Below, one piece after another: positions 19,938 through 30,347 of a DNA stretch of 64,000 nt; within the stretch, counting starts at the first letter, position 1, and every line of letters starts with the position of its first letter. A program made the position numbers and the translations under genes. The DNA lies in the NCBI RefSeq assembly GCF_000346465.2, contig NC_034015.1, forward strand, positions 12,810,637-12,874,636, written 5' to 3'. Below the pieces are notes generated by a model. It was given only the letters and a program-made list of their open reading frames with translations. It was not told the origin of the DNA and did no database searches. This stretch comes from Prunus persica. Taxonomy: Eukaryota > Streptophyta > Magnoliopsida > Rosales > Rosaceae.

Positions 19938-21482
19938 TAGGGCTAGACAATTAAACCATCAACTCAAAAAATCGGCCGAACCAAACCGATCAGATTAGTT
20001 TGGTCTGATTATTTATTTGTTAATTATTTAATATCGGGTTTTGGTTTACAATTTGAGATTTTAAATGAACCGGACCTTCACTATTGGCAAGCCAAATATT
20101 ACAAAAATATATATATATATTTTGCAACAATGGGGTTCAAAAACCCCACACCTCCAGGTAAGAATTATTCTTGCTTTCCACTGGAGCAATCAAGCTTCTT
20201 GTGTAATCTTTCCATAAATATGATATATAATTAGTTACTCCCAATAATAAATATTTTTAAAAAAAAAAAAGTGAGAGCATGCAAGTAAACATTATGCATG
20301 CACATCTGCACTGAAACCAACGTTCTAATTCTTTTTCTTCTCCTCATATCTCACCTCTCTCTACGCCCTCATTTTTTATTTTTTTTCCCCATCTTCTTCT
20401 TCATTCAGTCACTTTCCATCTCTCCCTCTCTTTTTATTTATTTTTCCTTCTTCTCTTTCTCTCTCTTTCTTTTCTTCCTCCTCCTTCCCTCTTTTGCGTT
20501 GTCTCCCATGTCTCTCTCGTTTTTCTATTTTTTCCATGCTCTCTCTTCTTTCTAGGGGTGGGCACTCAAACCGGCGAACCGGAAATCCGAGCCGAACCGC
20601 ACCGAACCAAACCGGAAAAAAACCGAGTTGACCAAAAAGTCAAAAACCGGTCAAAAACCGAACCGGACCGGTTTGGACCGGTTCCGGATCCGGTTCCATG
20701 TCTTCAAAAACCGAACCGGGCCGAACCGAACCGGTGAAACTAAAAAAATATATAATTTCAATATATATTTATATTTAATGCTATATTTTTAATTTCACTA
20801 AAAAAAACATAATATTTATCCAAGTTCAATGTCAAAATCTCTCTCTTTTCTCACTTTAATATTTATTTTTTATATGAAATTGAATAATTTGTTAATTTTC
20901 AAGTAAAAAAATAATATTTCAGTTGAGAATTGTATTAAAAAATAATTTAAAAAAATAATTTTTATAATCCGGTTCAAAACCGAACCGGAACCGAAACCGG
21001 ACCGGAACCGGTTCAAACCGAACCGGACGGTTTTTGAAATTTTTTTTATTAAAACCGAACCGAACCAAACAGAATGAATAGTATCGGATCGGTTCTAATT
21101 TGAGGCAAAAACCGGTCCAAACCGAACCGTGCCCACCCCTACTTCTTTCTATTGTTTTCCATCGCTCTCTCTTCTCTTCCTTCTTCTCCGTCTTCTTCCT
21201 GCGGTCTCTGTCTTCTTCTTTTTCTATTTTTTCCCTTCTTCTTCTTCCTCTCTTCCCTATCTCAATCTCTCCTTATGTCTATTTTTTCCCAGCCTACTTT
21301 TTCTCTCTTCGGCCTAAACCCGAAACCGAACCAAACCAAATCACAAACTTCGGTTAACTAGAATGGTCGGTTTCACAAGTTATGGTTCGGTGCACGATTT
21401 TCAAAATAGCTAACCCGAAGCCTTCTGTTCGGTGTTCAGGTTGAGCCTAAAACCGAACCAATCCAGACCGAGCCCACACCTA
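19938..21482. mobile_element. hAT-type non-autonomous element (outer)
   Basis: Ends are TAGGGCTAGACA and the complement of TAGGTGTGGGCTCGG. Flanking octamers TTACAAAT (19930-19937) and GCACAAAT (21483-21490) match at six of eight bases. Terminal zones are rich in CCGAACCAAACCG motifs and the core is pyrimidine-rich (about 20320-20552 and 21142-21305). It is interrupted by the 589-bp hAT element. Confidence 0.65.
20553..21141. mobile_element. hAT-type MITE (inner), with perfect 8-bp target duplication
   Basis: 589 bp. Perfect 12-bp inverted ends TAGGGGTGGGCA / TGCCCACCCCTA and an exact target duplication CTTCTTTC at 20545-20552 and 21142-21149. Subterminal zones are dense in ACCGAACCGG and CCGGTTCGG motifs on both sides. 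No transposase. The least eroded member of this family in the window. Confidence 0.92.
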
Positions 21483-21490
21483 GCACAAAT

Positions 21491-22239
21491 GGTCCTTGCG
21501 AACTTTTTTTATTTTTTCATTTAAAATTCATAAAATTTTGGTTTTCTTTTTAAAATTATTTTAAAACATATATTGTATTTTAAATACACATGACACTATA
21601 TTATCATAGATGTAGGCTCCATATATATGCCACATCAACAAACTAATGAAATTTTTAAATGATCCTCAAGGTTAAAATCCTTCTATAAATAAGTTTTTTT
21701 ATATTCCATCTCCATTGTAAAACTCTGTTATCTATCTCTCATTTCAGGATTTGAAATAAGAATCTCCATAATATTAGTTCCATTAAAATCTCGGTAAAAT
21801 GAAATTGCCAAGCCAAGATGAGCCCATTAGATGATTCTGACCCATACAGAACATCTGAACTAAAAAGATTGGATAAAATACAGCCACATTTCATATGCAT
21901 GCCACCTCTGGTATTTGGAAAAGTTTGTCTCCCTGATTTGTGGTCTTGGTGAAGCTCTCACATTTATCTAAAATGCCGGGAGTGTAAATTCTCTCTCCTC
22001 CAAAAAAAAAAACATAAGATTTTGCTGTGGCCACTAAATAATATGAAAACTTCTTTACATTTGATTATAGTTGAATATGATGAATAGGGTATACTTATTA
22101 AAATATATTTATTTTACAATTCAATATATCTTATTTGTTCATTTTATATTAGGATAAATTAGTAATTCAATAAATACTTTAGTAGTAGGGTGTACTCAAT
22201 TAATTTTAGGGTTTGTTCAGTAGCACTCTTCAGTTAATC
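21491..22239. other. Intergenic; no gene seen
   Basis: AT-rich. The TATATATGCCACATCAACAAAC at about 21618 is a near complement of GTTTGCTGACGTGGCATATA at about 18858, so DNA on either side of the 18.9-21.5 kb cluster may belong to one older inverted-repeat element. Confidence 0.3.
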
Positions 22240-22445
22240 ATATTCTATCTGCTATCAAACCACTGTTGTTGAGAACTTCTAGTAGTTGTATTTTCTGGTT
22301 ATCAAATTCTAGTAGTTATTCATTACTCCCATTTAGCAAATGTTAGTTGCAATCAATTTCAAGTTGCAACGACCTCTACTCTCTAGTAGTTATTTAGTTT
22401 TACCCCTCTCGTTTATATTAATTATCTTTCATCCATTCTTCATTC

Positions 22446-22487
<42 letters not shown>

Positions 22488-22549
22488 TAATCACCCTGGC
22501 AACTTTCTATACCACATTACAAGCTTTGATTAATTCCTCTTAATTAACC
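22240..22549 (+). promoter_or_regulatory. Promoter and leader of LEA2 pseudogene c
   Basis: Closely similar to the region upstream of LEA2-b: GCTATCAAACCACTGTTGTT, repeated CTAGTAGTTAT motifs and a TATA-like GTTTATATTAA at 22411. A (CT)n run at about 22449-22484 lengthens the leader. Confidence 0.55.
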
Positions 22550-23240
22550 ATGGAAATTAATGCAAAAGCTCAACACCGCTCAACCACAGAGCCATTGCTC
22601 CCAATTTCACGCAACCCTTCAAACCCATCGTGTCCAGTCAATCGCATCCCAATCCATTGCAAGATTAGTACACGTCCACCGCATTCTATTACTTGCATTA
22701 GGGACATTCACATTGTTATGCGTCTTCATGCTCCCGCCCACACAGACCCCAAAAATCCAACTCGACTCACTCTTCATGTCCAAGCTTAACGTTTCAAACA
22801 CGTCACTAGAGGCCAATTGGGACATGGCCTTCACCGTAGAAAACCCCAATATGGTCTCTTGGGTTTAATTCAACCGCATAGAGGGTTCAATTCTGTACAA
22901 GGGCAACCCTCTCGCGACATACTCTGTTGAGCCATTTGACTTGGGATTGAAGGAACAAAGATTGATGCGTGTGAAGATATCAAGGACCGGATTACAGGAT
23001 GAGCCGGAGATGAAGGTGTCGGATTTGGAAGAAATGAATAAGCAACGTGAAGATGGTGCTGTGAGTTTGAAGATGGAAATGTTTGCATGGGCTACGTATA
23101 AGAAGGGTTGGTGGGGAACAGAAGATGTCATGATGGAGGCTCACTGTTTGGATTTGAGGGTTGGTTTCTTGCCTAAATTTGGGTTCGGTTGCTGTATCAG
23201 CCTAAGGCCGATGACTTGCTCTACTGGTTCGTATGCTAGT
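22550..23240 (+). pseudogene. LEA2/NHL pseudogene c (frameshifts and a stop)
   Basis: Close paralogue of LEA2-b over its whole length, with the same start (MEINAKA) and a conserved promoter. Two single-base losses near 22625-22638 (CCCC to CCC and TCCC to TCC) shift the frame after about residue 25. A nonsense codon TAA at 22865-22867 replaces the His codon of LEA2-b just after the TVENPNMVSWV segment. Later the frame is open again (22941 onward), but the end differs: CISLRPMTC replaces the family WISGGPMTC and translation would run past the normal stop. It is recently inactivated, since similarity to LEA2-b is high. It keeps the place after DUF247-3. Confidence 0.88.
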
Positions 23241-24289
23241 TGGTTAAATCGGAAAGTTGTTGATTTTTTCTTTAGGCAGGACTAGGGTTTTTAGTCTGAG
23301 ATTGTAATTTGATGGATGTAGATGAAGCCTGTAAATTATGAACAAGGAAGAACTTGTCTTTTCTTCTCAAGGGAATGCATGCATCAAAATTGGAGACAAT
23401 GTCAACATTCTTTTTTATCTTTATCCATGTGTAAATTGAAAAAGGATATCACAATTACAAAACCTTCCACTAAACGTTTGTGGCTATATTTTTAATCAAA
23501 TCATAAGAAAAAAAAAATTCACCACACACAAAGAAATTGAACATATATAAGATCTCTAGAATGGTGTATACTTCCGTGTGTTTCGAGAATATATTATATA
23601 TGAAACTCTTTTTCATTATAAAATTTAACAAAAAGACGTAAATTATAAAAAATTAAAAATGCACGAACCAAAAAACTTAAGTGGTACCTAGTCAAACCTC
23701 GTCCAATCAAACTCACCATCAACTATTATAAACTTAGGTTGGGTAATTTTTCAATGTGAGACAAACTCTCAACAAACCCAGCCAATCAATCTGAGTGAGA
23801 TCGACTAACCGAGAGAGAGAGATGTTGAGAAATGTTTTGGCGGAACAGATTCTCCAATTTTGGAAACACAATTTCATTCTTTTGTTTTCACTTTCGAAAA
23901 TAATTTGTGAAAACATTTCCAAAAAATGGTGCCGAACTTTTCTACATTGATAGGGAAAACAACCTTAATGATAGTGTTTGGTCTACTTTTTACTCAGATT
24001 ATAGGTAAAGACTCTCGCTCCTAATTATATGTGTTTGACTTGGTTTAGATCTTCCATGCACTGTTTTGTCTAATAAATTGAAGTGCTAAAAAGAGCATTT
24101 TAATTTTTTAATTTTTTAATTTTTATTTTTTTTTGAGGCGGCTTATAAATGTCAGAGATGGCCCCCTTGATACTTCAACAAACCTTGCAACTCAGGTAAA
24201 TCATGTACGAATATATTCGTTAATTTTTTTCTCTCACGTATGATTAAGTATGTAGGTTGACACTTGAACAACCTTCTATTTCTAGAGTT
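23241..24289. other. Intergenic; no gene seen
   Basis: AT-rich. The first 120 bases are homologous to the 3' flank of LEA2-b. Nothing else is recognisable. Confidence 0.3.
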
Positions 24290-24547
24290 TTCGCTCAGCT
24301 AACCATTTTATTTGTTATCAAATGACTGACATTTAGAAAATCCAGTAGTTATTCGTTAGTCCCTTTTAGCAAATGTTAGTTGGACTCAGTTTCTGTTTAT
24401 AACCTTCTATTCTCTAGTAGTTAATTAGCTTTACCCTTCTCCTTTATATCAACTTTCCTTCCCCCATTTCTTCATACCCATCTCTCTTTCTCCCCGAAAC
24501 CCTAGTAAGCTGGATTATTGCATCACAAGCATAAGTTTCTATTAACC
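24290..24547 (+). promoter_or_regulatory. Promoter and leader of LEA2-d
   Basis: Shares AGTAGTTATTCGTTAG, TTTTAGCAAATGTTAGTT, TATTCTCTAGTAGTTAA and a TATA-like CCTTTATATCAAC (24441-24453) with the other LEA2 promoters here. The TATA box is about 100 bases before the ATG. Confidence 0.6.
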
Positions 24548-25258
24548 ATGGATTCTAATAGAACAGCACAGCGCTCAGCCACAATGCCACTACTCCCAGT
24601 TTCATACAACCCTTCAATTTCAAACCCCAACATATCTCTGTCTATCACATCTCGATTCACTGCGAAACTAGTACTTCTCCACCGGATTTTGTTGTTCGTG
24701 TTAGGGATCGTCACGTTGCTATGCGTAGCCATGGCCACATCCTTAGTTCCACAGCCCCCGAAAATCAAACTCAACTCTCTCTTGGTGTCGAAAATTAACG
24801 TCTCAAACACAAAGCTAGGGGCCAACTTTGACGTGGCCTTCACAATAGAGAACCCTAATCTAGTCTCGTGGATTTACTTTGACCACATCGATGGTTCGAT
24901 TTCTTACAAAGATAACGCTCTCATAACATACTCGTTGGACCCTTTTGTACTGGGATTGAAGGAACATAGAATGATGCGTGTGAAGATATCCGTGAATGGA
25001 TTACAGGAAGATCAGCCGGTTGTGAAGGAGAGGGTTTTGGAAGAAATCCATAGGCAACGTGAAGATGGTGCTGTGAATTTCAGCCTGGAAATGTTTGCAC
25101 GGGCTACGTATAGGACCGGTTGGTGGGGGACAAAGTCTGTTTTAATGAACCCTCAATGTTTGGATTTGAGGGTTGGCTTCTTGCCTAAAGTTGGTTTCGG
25201 AAGCTGGATTAGTGGAGGGCCTATGACTTGCGCAGTTCCAATGCTAATTGATGACTAA
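24548..25258 (+). CDS. LEA2 / NDR1-HIN1-like (NHL) membrane protein d
   Basis: 236-residue LEA2 protein. N-terminal tail with TMPLLPVSYNPS, transmembrane segment at about 42-63, then the LEA2 domain with KIKLNSLLVSKINVSNTKLG, TIENPNLVSWIY, SISYKDNALITYSLDPFVLG, a REDGAVNFSLEMFARATY strand, and C-terminal GFGSWISGGPMTCAVP. The ATG at 24548 is chosen: it has a good context (CCATGG), matches the start of the paralogues, and lies about 100 bases after the TATA box; the frame upstream has no other ATG. It is predicted to be a single-pass membrane protein with the LEA2 domain outside the cytoplasm. Subtype d/e differs from b/c by the PLLPVSY motif. Confidence 0.9.
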   Translation: MDSNRTAQRSATMPLLPVSYNPSISNPNISLSITSRFTAKLVLLHRILLFVLGIVTLLCVAMATSLVPQPPKIKLNSLLVSKINVSNTKLGANFDVAFTIENPNLVSWIYFDHIDGSISYKDNALITYSLDPFVLGLKEHRMMRVKISVNGLQEDQPVVKERVLEEIHRQREDGAVNFSLEMFARATYRTGWWGTKSVLMNPQCLDLRVGFLPKVGFGSWISGGPMTCAVPMLIDD

Positions 25259-25420
25259 ATTTGAATTTCTTTTCCCTTTTTCAAGTTACCTAGCTAGGCT
25301 TTTTGGTTTTAGTTACAAGGGAGCCTAAATTAAGCCTTTTAATTGGAGGTTGTAATGTAATGTTACTATCTAGTAGGATCTTGCAAATTAAAAGTAGAGT
25401 TGAGCTTTGTTTCCAACGGG

Positions 25421-27290
25421 CACTAAAAAAAAATCAGCAATAGTCACCTTTTTTTTCCGTGACTTTTGAAAGCATTGGTCACCTTTATTGGTAACTAAAA
25501 GCTTTAGTAACGATGCAGCTACAAATTTTGAGTTGGTGAGATTTGTGACCATTACTATTGGCCTTTATCACCATTAATAAAGAAAGTGACAAACAAAATG
25601 TTGACTTTTCAGTTACCTTTACACTTATATTTTTTTATTTTTTTTATCTTTAATTAGTTTAATAATTTTCTGAATTATATATGTTTTAAATAATTACAAT
25701 TTCCTTTTGATATACTTTAATGGCATAATAACAATAATTCCTTTTTTTTCTTTTTTTTCTGATAAGATAATAATAATAATTCCTTGATAATGCACTTCAT
25801 GTGTAAAAGAGGCCTCTAATATTATTATTTAATTAAATATAAATACTCAATTGATACATAATGGTAATTAAGTAGTACAATATTTTCCTAATGAATACAA
25901 AATTTGTACAATCCTATGCAAACAATAATACATACACGCCTAAGAAGACCTGTAGCTAGTACTTTCTAATCCAAGCACTCCTCCGATCCTACCATACAAA
26001 CGAATGAAGCAACTGAAGTGTCCTCCATTCCTGCAATTGAAGTGTCCACCATTCCTGTAAGTAAATCCAAATGACAAAGAATGAAATTAAAGAGTCCCAA
26101 GTACTAGAAGTTAGTAGATATTCAAGCTTAAGGAATTACAACCTCACCCTCTTCTTTTGTAGTTGGTAGCATTAAACGTTCATTTGTCTATGGTGAAGGG
26201 ATCTGATCATTGTTTGTAGTGAACTAATAGTAGTTCACATATCATAGTTCAAGAAGAAGTTAGAGGTAGAGCAAGGGCATAGTTCAAATAGGGAAAGAAA
26301 GAGAAAAGGGAAGATCAAAATAAAATAAAATCTAAGAAAATAAAAATCTTGTAGTAATCTAAATGAATAACCCCAACCCACCAATGTTCAAGGGAAGAGA
26401 AACTCAGATAAAATAACATCTTTACAACTCAGAAATAGAAAAGGTGAATTACAAAGAGTATATTAATAAAATAGAATAAATTTAAACGGACCTGGGAATA
26501 GAGGTGCCTCTAGCAATTCCACTGCCCCTGCAGAACTTGATCTTCCTACATCATAGAATATCAAAGAATATATTAATATATAAAAAAGTAGAAAGAAAAA
26601 AACTTATACATAAAACAAAATACAAGGAAAGTCATGACTGAAGCAAGCCCTACTCTAGCTCTCAGATCTGAGATATAACATCTCATATTTGAGATTTAAT
26701 CTAAAAGGACCTCCCAGAGCCAAAGAAACTCGCTAGAAAAACTAGGGAGAAATAACAAACTCTGTCAAAAGCAAGGAGATAACCAAAAAAAATGGAGGGA
26801 TCGGGGTGAAAACCACCGGATCTAAAAAGAAAAAAGGGGTTGCTGGGTTGTTTTGAGAGAGAAGAGCTTATAAAAGAAAAGGGGTTGCTGGGTTGTTTTG
26901 GGTTGTCAAAAGCAAGCCCTTTAGAAATTCAACTAGATCAAGTAATCTCACACTTTAAAGAAAATGGGTTACTTTAATGGTTAACCAATGTAATATTTAA
27001 TTCTTTTTTTATACGTATTTCCATTTTTAATGTGTTCTATACATATTTAATTGGATTACTATTCTCAAGGAAGATTATCCTCAAATATTATATTTAACAA
27101 ATTACTGCTATGTGTCAGTTGGTTTACATTTATTATATTTAAATCAATAGTCACCAATTCTTTAAAGTGTGAGATAATTAGTCACAAATAATGGTGACTA
27201 GTAACCAAAGTCATTAATCACCCATTCAAATGTCACCAAAACTATTTTGTTGCTATAAAAATGTGACTAATGCTTTCTTTTTTTGTAGTG
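25421..27290. mobile_element. CACTA (En/Spm-like) non-autonomous element
   Basis: 1,870 bp from CACTAAAAAAAAATCAGC to TTTTTTTGTAGTG, with an exact 3-bp target duplication GGG (25418-25420 and 27291-27293), as expected for CACTA. Subterminal repeats of GTCACC / GGTGAC / GTAAC type are dense in the first 200 and last 150 bases. There is no long open frame, so no transposase. A direct repeat GGGGTTGCTGGGTTGTTTTG is seen near 26837 and 26881. Confidence 0.9.
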
Positions 27291-27293
27291 GGG

Positions 27294-28011
27294 AATCTAT
27301 CAAAATAGAAGTAAAGTTATATACGTACAAATATTTTGGTGATATTGTCTCATGGAAGACGCATAAAACCATGTCTCTGTGAAATTTTTAGATGCTTGTA
27401 AAAAGCCTCTTCTACGTGGATGTATTACCTAAACTTGATCGAGGACACTTTTTATTCACATACTAAGAAATATTTTAACTAGATGCCTTCAAAATATAGT
27501 TAACTAAATAGAGGCCTTCACTACACATGCCAAAATTTAAAAAGGAACAGATGGATTTGTGGAATTTGGACATCTAATTCTATTATATTTGTTTCTGTAT
27601 AAGCACTACAAGTTTGAAATTGGCACAATAAACTTTAGATGAACTCTCAAAATGAAACCGTTTTTGGGGTGTTTTGTTGTGCACTCTAGCGATGTGGAAA
27701 TACTCGCTTGACCTAGTTTGATGTCGAATTACTTGGAAGTAAATAGCTTTGAAGAAAGTTGAGGTTGAAACTTAAGTTTGGATACTTCATAAAGAAATTT
27801 GGCTTTAAAATGACTATGGGTGCTTAAAATCCAATCAAAATGGCCTAAACTGACTAATCCAGTCCAATCAAATGCACTTTTGATCATTTTGAAGGCCTTA
27901 GGCAGGTTGAATATAGATAGTTGTGTTCATACTTTTTTGCTCTCATACACGTGCGATTGAATAAATTTTGATTAATTTTAAGTCAATCAAAGTTATGTTT
28001 AGTCCATTTGA
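27294..28011. other. Intergenic; no gene seen
   Basis: AT-rich sequence without coding signals or a recognisable repeat. Confidence 0.3.
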
Positions 28012-28016
28012 GATCC

Positions 28017-29730
28017 TGTAGGGGCTTTTTCTTTTCGGCAGCTACTGTGGGCCTAGGCTGCTGTAAAGAGCTAAATGTGTAAAAATTGTCTCTGGGTCTG
28101 AGTTCAAGAATTAGGCCCCGAGAATGCTTCGAAAGGGTAGCTAAGCCTTAGGAAGCACCTTGGTTACCTTCACTAACAAAACTAACAGTTACTTACAGAT
28201 AAATTCTTAGCTTTGACATGATAGACTTGTGGTATGGAAGCAAAGCAATCATGAGTTTAGCATTGAAGAGAGAGAGAGTTGTGAGTTCATATGAGAAACA
28301 TGGGTTCTAAGGAGAAGGGGAAGGGATTCTAAGTGGGTTTTTTGAAGAGAGAGAGGGATGAGGGTATATTAGGTGTGTTGAGTAGTTTCCGGCAGCTCGA
28401 TGAAAACTCTGTCAAACTTTGGAACAGTTTACCAAAAGGAAAAATGGGGAGAGATGGAAGGAGATGAGGCTCGAAATTGCAGAGGTTTCAGAGGTGAGAG
28501 ATAAAACTTGCTTTCCAGATATGTGTTGTTTGGGATAAAGAAGAAGGAGATAGAAGGTGAGGCACTTGGGCTTGATGTTTCCAGCAGTTGGAGAATAAGC
28601 TTGCTCAACTGCTCTGGTTGAGTTTAATGAGTAGGAGGTACCTTCTTTTATAGCCGCTAGAAGCTCCTCCTTCTCAAGAAACCCTAATGGGTTCTCTCCA
28701 ATTTTGCCAAGTCTCCCCTTTCACCCCTTTCATTTCTCTTCTCTCCCTTCGATCCATCCCATTTTGTGAAATTCTCTTCTGCCCAATACTTTATCAGATT
28801 TTTGGGAATTCAGAAGTTTTCCCGCAGCCATTCCAGTGGTGATTTCTTATTTTTGGCTATCATCTCTCATCCTTTCCTCCCTTATTTCATGGCAAGATCT
28901 GGTAAAGGAAGGAGATAGGTAAATTTGGCTAGTCTGAAGGCTGCCTTTTCTCTTGCGCGCACCAATATCCTCTGGTTTTTTGAGCGATCTGCCTTAAGGT
29001 TTGTTTTGCCCACTTGCTAGAGCCTCCCAGCAGTTCACATACATGGGCAACTTTGGCTTTTGTCTTGGCTTTTGTCTCCAGCTAAGTGATGGAGATTGCA
29101 GATATTTTGCTTGGTTGCTTGGGCCTTCCTAAGGTGATGGGTTAACCCATTAAGGGAATGGGCTAATTTCCTAAAGTGATAGGCTATTTTATTGAGATGA
29201 TGGGCTAATTTTTCCTAAAATATTGGGCTATTTCTCTCCTTTATTCTTACCCACATATTTGAGCTCAAGAAATGGGCTTGAGTTTTAGGGCTCTCAAGCA
29301 ACCCAAAACTTCCATTTCTCGGCTCATCAATAAGCCTCATGAAAGCTCATTACCATCCATACCACAACCCACTCAGCAAGCCCCGAGCATTTTTCATGGC
29401 TTGGGCCCACTTAAACTTGTAGCGTGGCTAGGTAAATAATAATGATTTTTCGCTTGGCATTGCATATCGTTTGGCATGCTTGAATTTTGTCGCTTTGAAG
29501 AGGGATATGAAGCTTGACAGGATAATTAGCTTGGGGTCGTAAAGCCAGTGCTTATTTCAACTCTTAGCATGACAGATTACATATTTATTTGGCATGGCAC
29601 GTGGATCATGACTCGTGCAAGCGTGAATGACAAACCTTCGCGTGCTCCAAATCAGGTCTTTTTTTTAATAAAGCATTGCTTTGGGTCGGAAATTTATTTG
29701 GGTCAACCCTGAATTTTTTGGGCCTCAACA
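28017..29730 (-). mobile_element. Solo LTR of a large LTR retrotransposon
   Basis: 1,714 bp. Read on the minus strand it starts TGTTGAGGCCCAAAAAATTC and ends GGATCTCAAA-adjacent at ...CCCCTACA. It has an exact 5-bp target duplication GATCC (28012-28016 and 29731-29735). A minus-strand TATA-like GGCTATAAAAGAAGG (complement of about 28645-28659) lies inside. There is no primer site, gag or pol next to it. Probably Ty3/gypsy by length; lineage not determined. Confidence 0.85.
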
Positions 29731-29735
29731 GATCC

Positions 29736-30224
29736 AAAACACTCTTACTTACAATTTAATTTTTACTTCACATTCATTTATATATATGTAATTTGATTAG
29801 ATAATATATTGAATGCTACGTCACCAATTAATTTATCAATATTCACTCGTCACATCATATTTATTTTTAACATCCTCAACTTTCTAATTTAGTATTTGTG
29901 GTAATTCAAGAGCCACCGCAACAATTTCGTCCCAGCATCACGCTGCTGCCACCACCTGCCACTCCCCAACGGTTAACCAAACAATGTATAAGTTCAGGTT
30001 ATGAACCGTTGCGAAATCACCGTGAATTAACTTCATTTGCTTTAACTAATGATGTTTAATGGATATCACTATTCAAGCAAACTAACAGTTTTATCGGTTA
30101 TCAAATTAATGAAGTTTAGAAATCTTCTTTCGCATGTTTGTTAGAATCTAGTTATTCAGGTTTTTAACCGTTTTTGGTAGTTATTTAGTTTTTTTTTAAC
30201 AATCTCTAGTGGTTTACAGTTTCC
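29736..30224 (+). promoter_or_regulatory. Upstream region of LEA2-e
   Basis: No gene. From about 30055 it is weakly similar to the other LEA2 promoters (GTTATCAAATTAATGAAGTT, GTTATTTAGTTTT). The TATA-like CTTTATATC that aligns with the paralogues is at 30236-30244, downstream of an ATG at 30225. Confidence 0.45.
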
Positions 30225-30347
30225 ATGGCCTTCTACTTTATATCCCAACTCTCTCACACATTTCCACAAACCCATCTCTCTTTCTCTCTCAATTTCCTAT
30301 CATCAGCCGTGGAAATTAATGCAAAAGCTGATCAGCACTCAGCTACC

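Noticed and set aside
24518..24547. Extended N-terminus for LEA2-d starting at 24518
   Set aside because: That codon is TTG; the first ATG (24548) matches the paralogues.
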